From an uncultured Gammaproteobacteria bacterium (GTDB lineage: Bacteria > Pseudomonadota > Gammaproteobacteria > GCA-2729495), in the NCBI GenBank assembly GCA_947258805.1, contig CAMYJV010000087.1:1-10574 (forward strand): 10,574 nt of DNA, given 5' to 3'. The notes below the pieces were generated by a model that was given only the letters and a program-made list of their open reading frames with translations, ran no database searches and was not told where the DNA came from. The position numbers were made by a program, and so were the translations under genes. Within the stretch, counting starts at the first letter, position 1. Each line of letters opens with the position of its first letter. Shown here in pieces: positions 1 through 6,228 of this stretch.

Positions 1-2
1 AG

Positions 3-422
3 GTGACGGCACTGCCCGTCCTGTTGCCGGTGGTGACAGGCCAATCCGGATACGCCGGCGCGCAAGCGCTGGCGGTGACCATGCGCGGTCTCGCGTTACG
101 GGAGATCACTGTCAGGCAGTGGCTGCGAGTTTTGCGTAAGGAAGTGTTCGCCGGCTTCCTGAACGGTGTCGCGATCGCGCTCACCTGTGGGTTGGGCGTC
201 TTCGTGTGGAGCGGGTCTCTGCCGCTGGTCGGCGTCATTGCCGCGTCAATGATTCTGGCGATGGTCGCCGCCGGTTTCGCTGGCGCAACCATTCCCATAC
301 TCCTGACTCGCCTCGGTCAGGATCCGGCCACCTCCTCATCTATCCTGCTGACCACCGTGACCGATGTGGCGGGATTCTTCTCCTTTCTGGGCATAGCAAC
401 GATATTCATGCGCTTTCTTTGA
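3..422 (+). CDS. mgtE: Magnesium transporter MgtE, C-terminal part (5' end outside window)
   Basis: This is the C-terminal membrane domain of an MgtE-type Mg2+ channel/transporter, an inner-membrane protein that admits Mg2+ and in some homologues other divalent cations. The visible 139 residues contain the family signature LPVVTGQSGYAGAQALAV near residues 7-25, a hydrophobic pair of segments around 52-95, GATIPILLTRLGQDPA around 94-108, and TTVTDVAGFFSFLGIAT near the end, which holds the conserved TDVxGFF ion-pathway motif. Family members are usually about 450 residues with N-terminal MgtE-N and CBS domains, so roughly two thirds of the gene lies upstream of the window. The GTG at position 3 is internal, not a start. 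The gene ends in TGA and converges on exoD. Family assignment is firm. The actual substrate is inferred. Confidence 0.93.
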   Translation: MTALPVLLPVVTGQSGYAGAQALAVTMRGLALREITVRQWLRVLRKEVFAGFLNGVAIALTCGLGVFVWSGSLPLVGVIAASMILAMVAAGFAGATIPILLTRLGQDPATSSSILLTTVTDVAGFFSFLGIATIFMRFL

Positions 423-426
423 TTGG

Positions 427-456
427 AAAAGGTGCCGGGTTTATTTCGTGAGCCGC
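427..456 (+). repeat. Half copy of a dispersed REP-like repeat
   Basis: A few bases after the mgtE stop lies AAAAGGTGCCGGGTTTATTT followed by CGTGAGCCGC. This closely matches the left arm of the hairpin repeat at 6057-6121 (AAGGTG-CGGGTTTATTT then CGTG and CCGC). The complementary right arm is missing here, so it is a half or decayed unit. It lies in the convergent gap between mgtE and exoD. It resembles repetitive extragenic palindromes that are spread by RAYT-type transposases. That link is inference, and no transposase is in the window. Confidence 0.6.
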
Positions 457-497
457 ATTTCCGTATCAACAAGTCTTGAAGTCAGTTTCAGCGCCGT

Positions 498-1115
498 CTA
501 CCAGAAATATTTTTCAACAACGGGCATCAGGCTTTCGATTGCTATGGAGACAATCAGCGCCCCGATCGTCAGAGCAGTTGCGCCAATGAGAATGCCGAGA
601 AGAATCAGCAGTCCATCGCGTTCCAGGATGCCTAGAGACAGACACAGCAGGGCAAGAGCTGGACAAAAGTTGGTGAATGGGAGCGGTATCATGACTACCA
701 GGGCTAGTGCGGTAACCAGGATTCCGATGATGGATGCCATGATCGGCAAGGTCATAAACAGCCACCTGGGTCTTACAAAGCGTTCGCTCCATTCGATCAA
801 CTGCGCGGTTTTGTCGCCGAGTTCTCTGAGCTTTTGCGTATCGATCTTTCGCTTCCGGACAAATCGTGGTAACACCGGCGCCCGGAATCCCGCAGCCATC
901 TGTAGTCCCGGCACGATCATCGCGAGTCCGGCAAGTACCGAAATGCCGGGCAACAGGCCTAGTGCGGCCAGAAAGATCAGCAGCCCACCGAAGGAACGTC
1001 TGCGCAGCTGCAAAACAAGGTAGCCAATCCGGACGTCTGTATCGGGTAGTTCCCGCAGGACGCGCCTCAGAAGAACCGATGTCTTTTCGCCCACAGGGCT
1101 GTCGCTGGGATTCAT
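498..1115 (-). CDS. exoD: ExoD family inner-membrane protein
   Basis: This 205-residue protein belongs to the ExoD family, named for a rhizobial gene affecting exopolysaccharide production; its molecular function is unresolved. Visible family features are a soluble N-terminus with LRRVLRELPDTDVRIGYLVL, then a hydrophobic hairpin (GGLLIFLAALGLLPGISVLAG and AMIVPGLQMAAG), a basic central region (RFVRKRKIDTQKL), and several C-terminal membrane segments with the conserved PLPFTNFCPALALLCLSLG pattern. The reading frame is open further upstream to 1253, but that extension only shadows terC. The ATG at 1115 begins a family-length protein and sits one base after the terC stop (TGATATG), which suggests translational coupling. 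No strong Shine-Dalgarno sequence is visible. Family call is confident. A role in polysaccharide export here is not shown. Confidence 0.87.
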   Translation of the reverse strand: MNPSDSPVGEKTSVLLRRVLRELPDTDVRIGYLVLQLRRRSFGGLLIFLAALGLLPGISVLAGLAMIVPGLQMAAGFRAPVLPRFVRKRKIDTQKLRELGDKTAQLIEWSERFVRPRWLFMTLPIMASIIGILVTALALVVMIPLPFTNFCPALALLCLSLGILERDGLLILLGILIGATALTIGALIVSIAIESLMPVVEKYFW

Positions 1116-1116
1116 A

Positions 1117-1872
1117 TCACCGGGGGGCGCTTGTTTGGGCCTGCTTTTGCCGGGCCCGACGAGAGAGCATGTTGAGGCCTTCGACCAGGGCCGAGAAGGC
1201 CATCGCGGCATAGATGTAGCCCTTGGCCACGGGCGCGCCGAACCCTTCCGCAATCAGTGTCGTGCCAATCAGCAAGAGGAATCCCAGGGCCAGCATGACA
1301 ATCGTCGGGTTCGCATGGATGAAATTCCCAAGAGGATCGGCCGCGAGCAGCATTGCAGTTATCGCAGCGATCACCGCGATCACCATGATTGGTAAGTGGT
1401 CTGTCATGCCAACCGCGGTGATGATGCTGTCAATCGAGAACACGAGGTCCAACACCAAAATCTGCGCGACAATGGTGACCGCGCTGGTTGCTGCCACGTC
1501 GGGATTGAGAGTGCGCGGACCAGGTTCAGGGTCCACGCTATGGTGAATCTCCTTGGTCGCCTTCCAGACCAGGAACAGGCCACCAGCGATGAGGATCAAA
1601 TCACGCCAGGAGAACCCTCGACCAAAGATCTCGAAAAGCGGTTCCGTCAGTTTGAATATGAAAGCAACCGTGCTGAGAAGCAGGAGCCTCAGTATCAGTG
1701 CTCCTGCGATACCGATACGTCGCGCCTTTGAGCGTTGATGCACCGGAAGCTTGTTGGTCAAAATCGAGATGAAGATCAGATTGTCTATACCGAGCACGAT
1801 CTCCATCGCCGTCAAGGCGGCAAGCGCCACCCACGCGGCCGGGTCGGTTGCAAGTGCCACTATGTATTCCAT
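1117..1872 (-). CDS. TerC family integral membrane protein
   Basis: This 251-residue, seven-segment membrane protein belongs to the TerC family (relatives of tellurite-resistance TerC and of the Mn2+ exporters Alx/MeeF). The two acidic family signatures are present: [18 protein letters not shown] near residues 21-38 and [17 protein letters not shown] near 139-155, which carry the membrane Asp/Glu residues thought to bind metal. [16 protein letters not shown] segment and a conserved [16 protein letters not shown] stretch near 198-213 also match. The tail is basic and soluble. The ATG start has GAGAG nine bases upstream. It is the first gene of a pair with exoD, opposite mgtE, so divalent-metal homeostasis is a reasonable inference. 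No Mn2+-sensing leader was recognised upstream. Confident of family, not of the ion. Confidence 0.92.
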   Translation of the reverse strand: MEYIVALATDPAAWVALAALTAMEIVLGIDNLIFISILTNKLPVHQRSKARRIGIAGALILRLLLLSTVAFIFKLTEPLFEIFGRGFSWRDLILIAGGLFLVWKATKEIHHSVDPEPGPRTLNPDVAATSAVTIVAQILVLDLVFSIDSIITAVGMTDHLPIMVIAVIAAITAMLLAADPLGNFIHANPTIVMLALGFLLLIGTTLIAEGFGAPVAKGYIYAAMAFSALVEGLNMLSRRARQKQAQTSAPR

Positions 1873-2208
1873 CGTTAATCGCTCTCACGTGTCTGGATAC
1901 TTAGCTTTGATGAATACACGCCTTCATATCTCTCTAAAGGCGCCATTGATAACTCAAGAACTTGGTGACTTTGAAGCTTAGCGCGCAGTCGGTTCATGGG
2001 GCAGAGTTCCAGGGACAGTTCACCCAGCTTCCAAGTTCCAGTGCGTCAATTATGCGCATGGTCTCCGTATCAGAGAAAGCCAATAAAGCGAACGGCCCCT
2101 GGAACTTGTGAGCCCTGCAGTCGAGCCTTCTGCAAGCCAGCCGCTGTTCAGTAATGACAAGTTATATAGTTATCGTTGGCACTATTTACCTTGATAGCCA
2201 TTGCCGTG
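1873..2208. other. Gene-free stretch with inverted repeats
   Basis: These 336 bases lie between the start of terC and the end of the large lipoprotein gene. No credible coding frame is seen. The stretch holds inverted repeats: GTTCCAGGGACAGTTC at 2006-2021 is complementary at 14 of 16 positions to 2090-2105, and CAAGTTCCAG at 2032-2041 is perfectly complementary to 2099-2108. The two left arms overlap in their targets, so they could form alternative hairpins. The terC promoter should lie here, but no convincing -35/-10 pair was found. No clear U-tract terminator for the lipoprotein gene is visible. Confidence 0.6.
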
Positions 2209-4761
2209 TTACTTCGGCGCCGTTTTTATCGCGCCGAGCAAGGTTTCCGTCCAGTACAGGTGGGTGGCGTCCACCGCTACCGAGGCCTCGTCACTGAACG
2301 GATCCTGGAGCACCGGGCCATAGGGTGTCGCGCCCAGGCCATTGCCCTTGCCGTAGCGCTCCAGGCTCGACGGATTCATCAGAAACAGGGCACTGTTGTC
2401 CTGCGCGAATGCCCACCAACCCATGAAGAGAGGCAGGCTGTTAGCGGGCACGGCAGCCGTGCGGGCGTTGGTGGGCAAGTCGATACGGGTGATGGCGCGC
2501 GCATCAGACTCCACCACATAGGCGAAAATCTCGTCCACGACGAAATCGTCGGGAAAGGCGAGGTTATCCGCCAGGGTCTCGCTGGGACCCCCGGTCTTGG
2601 CCACCCGATACAGTCCGTCAGGCAGCGCATTCGCATAGACGTAGTCGCGGCTCAACCGTAACTGGCTCGACTGGCCGTTGGCATTGCCGAGTAACACCGG
2701 CGTGGCTGTGCCGGCGACCGGCGCGCGGAACACATTGCCAAAAGGATCGGTTTCCAGCCAGTAGACATTCGTCCCGTCCGCCTCGATACGGCGCACGAAG
2801 AATGCCGTCGGGCTGAAGTTTTCTGCAGCACCCAGGGTCACGCGGGACAGTTTTACCAGGTTGAAACCTGCGGGCACATACACTGCGTTGTCATCCACAG
2901 CCAGCGGCCCGGTGGGCGGTATGCCCTTGGCCACCGTCGTGGTGACGCCGGCTGGCGTGACCTTGCGGATCCCTTGCTCGCGGAACTCTTCCAGGCCGCC
3001 GTCGGCGTACAGTGCGGCGCCGGTGGCGTCTACCTGGATGTGCGCGGGCCAGGCCGCGTCGAGCTTGAGATTCTCGATGGGGCCACCGGCCTTCGCCACC
3101 CGGCGCACCTTGCCGTCGTTCTGATTCGTGCCGGTGGTGCCTTCAATCCAGTAGACATGCGTGGCACCCAGCGCCAGGCCGCGAAACAGACTTAGCCCGC
3201 CGGCCAGCGTGACGGGTAGTCCACCGCCGATCGGCGCACTCGCCACCCGGCTGAGGGACAGGTTGTCGGTGTCGCTCCAGTACAGGCTGGACCCGTCCGT
3301 TTGCAGGAAATCGCCCGACGCGTCCTGCACGATGTCGACGGCTGGGCCGCCGGCCTTGGGCACGCGCGCAATCGCCGGTGCGAACGAGCCATCGCGGCGC
3401 AGGCTGACATAAATCTGGTCGCCCGCCAGCGCGATACCCCGCAGCAGCTCGTAGGTCGTTGCCTGGCTAATCACTGTGGGGTTCGCGACACCGCACCCGG
3501 CCAGCGGGCAACGCTTGATTTGCGAGAGCCCACCCGCACCGATGGTTTCGGTCCAGTAGATATGCGTGGCATCCAGCGCAAATACCGTGGTCACACTTGT
3601 GCCCAGCGTTGCGATGCGTTCGGGCGCGCCGCCCGCGAGCGGCACGCGCTCGAGCAACGGGCCAGCGGTGTCCACGCGTATCCAGTAGGCATAGGTGCCG
3701 TCGCTCAGGGCCGACTCCTGCACTGATGCACTGCAGAAATCACCCTCCGTGATGCGGCGCGGGTTACTGCCGTTCGCGGCCGCTCGCACCAATGCCCGCC
3801 GGGCGCCGGCACCGGCACAGCCGGTCTCGCCGATATCATTCGTGAAGTCGGTCCATAGCAGATCGCTACCCGCCAGCGTGAGACTCGTCACCGCCCGCAT
3901 GGCATAGGCGAGCGGCGTCATCAAGCCGGTGGCCACGTCGACCTTGTGAAGCGGAAACTCGCTGGCGTCCGTGAAGAATACCTCGCCCGCGTCCACCCGC
4001 ATCTCTCCCAGCCCTTCGCGGCCCCAGGCCAGCACGCGGGCGAGCTGCTCGATCAGCGCACCTTCGCCGTCTGCATGCGTGCCTTCGCAGTTCACTCCGG
4101 TGAAATCGAACAGCACGGCCGAGGCCCCAGGCGCGGTGGTCAAATCCAGCTGGCCGGTACCGGTGAAGCTGCCGCTGCAACCGGGCGTCGTCTCCTGAAA
4201 CTCCAATGCGACGCTGTTGCCGTTAATGGTGAGCTCCAGGGTGCCGCTGCGCCCGTCGCCGTCTTCATAGGTGCCTGACAAGACGTTGCCGGCGCGGCTC
4301 AGGTCCGCGCGCAGCGGTGCATCGGGATACAGGCTGGACAAATAGGCGCCCAGCCAGACGGCCTGCTGGGCTGTGGCCACGGTGACTACGCGAGTCGTAT
4401 TACCCGTGGCATTGCTACTGCTGCGAATTGTCAGACGCGCCGTGTAATCGTTTGCGACCGTGTAACGATGAGCTACGGTGGCCCCGGCCGTGGTCAGTGT
4501 CACGCCGTCACCGAAATCCCATTCATAGGCGGTGATCATGCCCGCGCTGGTGGTGGATGCACTGCCGTCGAAGTTGACGTCCAGCGGTGCGGCGCCGCCC
4601 GCAGGGCTCACCGAAAAGCTGGCGGTTGCCGTTACCGCCGCGGGGGCCGCTGCGCCGCTACCGCCACCGCCGCCGCTACACGCGGCGAGGCCGACAATCC
4701 CGACCGAGTACAGACCGGTCAGCAAGAGGCAACGGGCCGCTGAAACCAATAATCTGTTCAT
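2209..4761 (-). CDS. Lipoprotein with PKD domain and tandem propeller-like repeats
   Basis: This is an exported 850-residue lipoprotein of unknown function. It starts with a lipoprotein signal peptide (MNRLLVSAARCLLLTG...LAAC, lipidated Cys28), followed by a Gly-rich linker. A PKD domain spans about 45-130, with the hallmark WDFGDG at 81-86 and a following HRYTVANDY strand. A roughly 100-residue beta-rich region comes next (LSGTYEDGDG, GSFTGTGQLDL). From about 240 to the end there are a dozen or so repeats of 40-50 residues built on 'D..xhYWt-' then 'I.RVPxAGG', for example LDATHIYWTET, LGATHVYWIEG, ADGTNVYWLET and VDATHLYWTET, as in beta-propellers. The start at 4761 is chosen because GGAGA lies seven bases before it; the two upstream ATGs have no usable spacing. 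It is the second gene after the CTERM protein. PKD and propeller folds suggest surface binding or adhesion. The ligand is unknown. Confidence 0.85.
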   Translation of the reverse strand: MNRLLVSAARCLLLTGLYSVGIVGLAACSGGGGGSGAAAPAAVTATASFSVSPAGGAAPLDVNFDGSASTTSAGMITAYEWDFGDGVTLTTAGATVAHRYTVANDYTARLTIRSSSNATGNTTRVVTVATAQQAVWLGAYLSSLYPDAPLRADLSRAGNVLSGTYEDGDGRSGTLELTINGNSVALEFQETTPGCSGSFTGTGQLDLTTAPGASAVLFDFTGVNCEGTHADGEGALIEQLARVLAWGREGLGEMRVDAGEVFFTDASEFPLHKVDVATGLMTPLAYAMRAVTSLTLAGSDLLWTDFTNDIGETGCAGAGARRALVRAAANGSNPRRITEGDFCSASVQESALSDGTYAYWIRVDTAGPLLERVPLAGGAPERIATLGTSVTTVFALDATHIYWTETIGAGGLSQIKRCPLAGCGVANPTVISQATTYELLRGIALAGDQIYVSLRRDGSFAPAIARVPKAGGPAVDIVQDASGDFLQTDGSSLYWSDTDNLSLSRVASAPIGGGLPVTLAGGLSLFRGLALGATHVYWIEGTTGTNQNDGKVRRVAKAGGPIENLKLDAAWPAHIQVDATGAALYADGGLEEFREQGIRKVTPAGVTTTVAKGIPPTGPLAVDDNAVYVPAGFNLVKLSRVTLGAAENFSPTAFFVRRIEADGTNVYWLETDPFGNVFRAPVAGTATPVLLGNANGQSSQLRLSRDYVYANALPDGLYRVAKTGGPSETLADNLAFPDDFVVDEIFAYVVESDARAITRIDLPTNARTAAVPANSLPLFMGWWAFAQDNSALFLMNPSSLERYGKGNGLGATPYGPVLQDPFSDEASVAVDATHLYWTETLLGAIKTAPK

Positions 4762-4767
4762 TAACAT

Positions 4768-4772
4768 TCTCC
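4768..4772 (-). promoter_or_regulatory. Ribosome binding site deciding the start at 4761
   Basis: On the minus strand GGAGA abuts an ATG at 4767 and lies six to seven bases before the ATG at 4761. Only the second start has normal spacing. It also gives a clean signal peptide with Arg3, so the shorter protein is preferred over starts at 4767 or 4803. Confidence 0.7.
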
Positions 4773-4789
4773 AATTGCAGAACGATGTA

Positions 4790-5557
4790 TCAAAAGACAA
4801 CAACGCCTGAGTGGCCCCGGCCGCTCATAGGCGTGACCTGGGTGTTCACAGCACAATGACCGCTGGCACCAACGCCAGCATCACCAGAAACAGAATCACT
4901 GCGCCGCCGGCGCCGGATAGCCGCCGTGCCGAACAGCGCGGACAGGAATAGCGGCAACGCGGCCGGCACCGGTACGACGCTGAACGCACCGCCGGTGACC
5001 AGCAGGTTAATGCGGGTGGTTGGGTAGTCGGCGAAACCCGCCGGCACGTCGATCTGGTACTGCAGGCTCTTCAGCACATAACCGGAGTCGGTGGGGTTGC
5101 CGGCCCAACGCAACAGAATCACGTCTGTCGAGGCCAGGGGGGAATTCGGCGTAAACACCTGCGTGAACGCGCTGGGCACGCCACTGCCCGGGTTAAAGTC
5201 ACCGCCGGCCGTCACGGCTACCGTGCCGGTCATCAGGGCGCTAGGCGGCGTACCGTTGACCGACGGTGACACGAACGCCAGGTTGAGCAGTTCGACCCCC
5301 GGCGGGTCCGCCGCGGGCGACACGACCAGCGCCTGCCCGTTCTCGAAGCCCACGTTGATGGTCAGGCTGGTCCCGGCCTGCAGAATCAGGTCGTCACCCG
5401 TCACGCTGATCAGCCGAGCCGGCACGACGCCCACTGTGGTATCGAGAATCCCGGCCGGATCCACGTTCGTATAGTTCAGCGTTACGGCCTCGCTGTCTGC
5501 GGCAAACACCAGCAGGCAGCAAGCCAGCGACAGCGTGGGAATGTGTATTGGTTTCAT
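4790..5557 (-). CDS. Secreted protein with VPLPA/PEP-CTERM-type sorting signal
   Basis: This 255-residue protein is exported and probably surface-anchored by the exosortase pathway. It has an N-terminal signal peptide (MKPIHIPTLSLACCLLVFAA, cleavage near residue 20-25), a beta-rich body of about 170 residues with no recognised domain, and a C-terminal VPVPAALPLFLSALFG segment (195-210) followed by five arginines (215-219). That order, VPxPA then a membrane stretch then a basic cluster, is the VPLPA-CTERM variant of PEP-CTERM. Such proteins normally end right after the arginines. Here 36 more Gly/Ser-rich residues follow, and a TGA in another frame lies directly after the cluster, so a frameshift is suspected. 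The start at 5557 has AGAGG nine bases upstream; the open frame to 5728 lacks support. It lies 28 bases before the PKD lipoprotein gene and is likely co-transcribed with it. No exosortase gene is in the window. Confidence 0.82.
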   Translation of the reverse strand: MKPIHIPTLSLACCLLVFAADSEAVTLNYTNVDPAGILDTTVGVVPARLISVTGDDLILQAGTSLTINVGFENGQALVVSPAADPPGVELLNLAFVSPSVNGTPPSALMTGTVAVTAGGDFNPGSGVPSAFTQVFTPNSPLASTDVILLRWAGNPTDSGYVLKSLQYQIDVPAGFADYPTTRINLLVTGGAFSVVPVPAALPLFLSALFGTAAIRRRRRSDSVSGDAGVGASGHCAVNTQVTPMSGRGHSGVVVF

Positions 5558-5763
5558 GGACCTAGACCTCTTCAGAGAAGTCCATCTCGGGTGAACCCGG
5601 GCCGCGGTGACCACCATTGCTGGCGAGCGTCGCCGTGCCTGCCCACGGGGGACGGACAAGAAACGGGGTTCAGCGGAATTGCGAGTTGCCGGGACGTCGG
5701 GTTGACGGTCCCTGCTATCGCCTGCCAATAAAAGTCTTGCTCTTACCGACTGTGTTGGTATTG
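5558..5763 (-). other. Possible 200-base 5' leader of the CTERM gene
   Basis: Between the candidate promoter and the CTERM start codon lie about 200 bases with no convincing gene. If the promoter at 5764-5792 is used, all of this is untranslated leader. The conserved cores of c-di-GMP-I, glycine and cobalamin riboswitches were looked for by eye and not recognised. The only clear functional element is the AGAGG ribosome binding site at 5567-5571. Confidence 0.35.
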
Positions 5764-5792
5764 AATATCGATGTGTTTTATCTTGATGTCAA
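5764..5792 (-). promoter_or_regulatory. Candidate sigma70 promoter for the CTERM/PKD unit
   Basis: Reading the minus strand, a perfect TTGACA -35 hexamer (5792-5787) is followed by a 17-base spacer and GATATT (5769-5764), which matches the -10 consensus at four of six positions. The direction fits the CTERM protein gene that starts at 5557. The -35 box lies inside the palindrome at 5777-5798, so a protein bound there would block RNA polymerase. Confidence 0.45.
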
Positions 5793-5798
5793 GATAAA
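5777..5798. promoter_or_regulatory. Perfect 22-bp palindrome, probable operator
   Basis: The arms TTTATCTTGA and TCAAGATAAA are exact reverse complements separated by two bases. The symmetry, AT-rich ends and TATCTTGA half-sites resemble operators of winged-helix dimers such as MarR-family repressors. That family call is inference from general resemblance, and no regulator gene is in the window. The site covers the -35 box of the minus-strand candidate promoter and could also act on plus-strand transcription toward the small lipoprotein gene. A transcription terminator is unlikely because there is no GC-rich stem. Confidence 0.6.
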
Positions 5799-5932
5799 GT
5801 TTGGGTTCCCATGGCAGGGGACCGGCCGTGGGTCGGCCAGTAATGGAGGCTGGCTCGGGTCGTTCAGGCGCCCAACCGGTCGTTGGCCAGGCACTGTCGG
5901 CCGCAGCTCGTTTGAATTGAGGGCCTGCACCA

Positions 5933-6136
5933 ATGTTTGTTGCCCGTCGTGTGGCACCGGCGCTGGCCAGTGTGCTCTGGCTGGTTGCCGGTTGTGTCAT
6001 GGAAGAGATGAGTGCGCCGCCGGAATACTCCGCGCAGGCACTCAGGTCCCTCAAAGAAAAGGTGCCAAAAAAGGTGACGGGTTTATTTTTCGTGCCGCGA
6101 GAAATAGACCCGGCACCTTTTACGCATGCGTTTTGA
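5933..6136 (+). CDS. Short lipoprotein with repeat-derived C-terminus
   Basis: This is a 67-residue predicted lipoprotein of unknown function. It begins MFVARRVAPALASVLWLVAGC, a basic n-region, hydrophobic core and LVAGC lipobox with lipidated Cys21. GAGGG sits nine bases before the ATG, so the start looks genuine. After the cysteine only 22 residues (VMEEMSAPPEYSAQALRSLKE) look like native sequence. Residues from about 43 to 65 (KVPKKVTGLFFVPREIDPAP) are translated from the hairpin repeat at 6057-6121, and the stop comes a few codons later. The simplest reading is that the repeat landed in a lipoprotein gene and cut it short, leaving either a tiny functional lipoprotein or a broken gene. The next gene, a lytic transglycosylase, starts 92 bases on. 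Confidence 0.5.
   Translation: MFVARRVAPALASVLWLVAGCVMEEMSAPPEYSAQALRSLKEKVPKKVTGLFFVPREIDPAPFTHAF
6057..6121 (+). repeat. REP-like hairpin repeat
   Basis: The unit begins AAAAGGTGCC and ends GGCACCTTTT, exact reverse complements. Inside, AGGTGACGGGTTTATTTTTC (6072-6091) pairs with the downstream arm GAGAAATAGACCCGGCACCT with one mismatch and two positions that become G-U pairs in RNA, around a short CGTGCCGC loop. The ending in TTTT gives it some resemblance to a rho-independent terminator on the plus strand. A half copy lies at 427-456, so it is a dispersed element. It resembles REP/RAYT-type palindromes, but no RAYT gene is present here. Confidence 0.75.
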
Positions 6137-6228
6137 GTTAGTGCGGGGCAATGAAGGACAATCGGGGTCGAACCGAAATTACCGCTGAAGGATATGCCTC
6201 ACTAACCACGTAGCATGGGCACTCCAGT

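Noticed and set aside
448..1023. Open frame on the plus strand across exoD
   Set aside because: It is antisense to a clear ExoD family gene, its protein is Arg/Ser-rich without any motif, and it has no ribosome binding site.
1873..2208. Possible yybP-ykoY Mn2+ riboswitch before terC
   Set aside because: The conserved cores of that riboswitch were not recognised on the minus strand, although inverted repeats are present.
6137..6206. Inverted pair GTTAGTG/CACTAAC upstream of the transglycosylase
   Set aside because: Seven bases spaced by about 56 are expected by chance, and no promoter elements line up with it.
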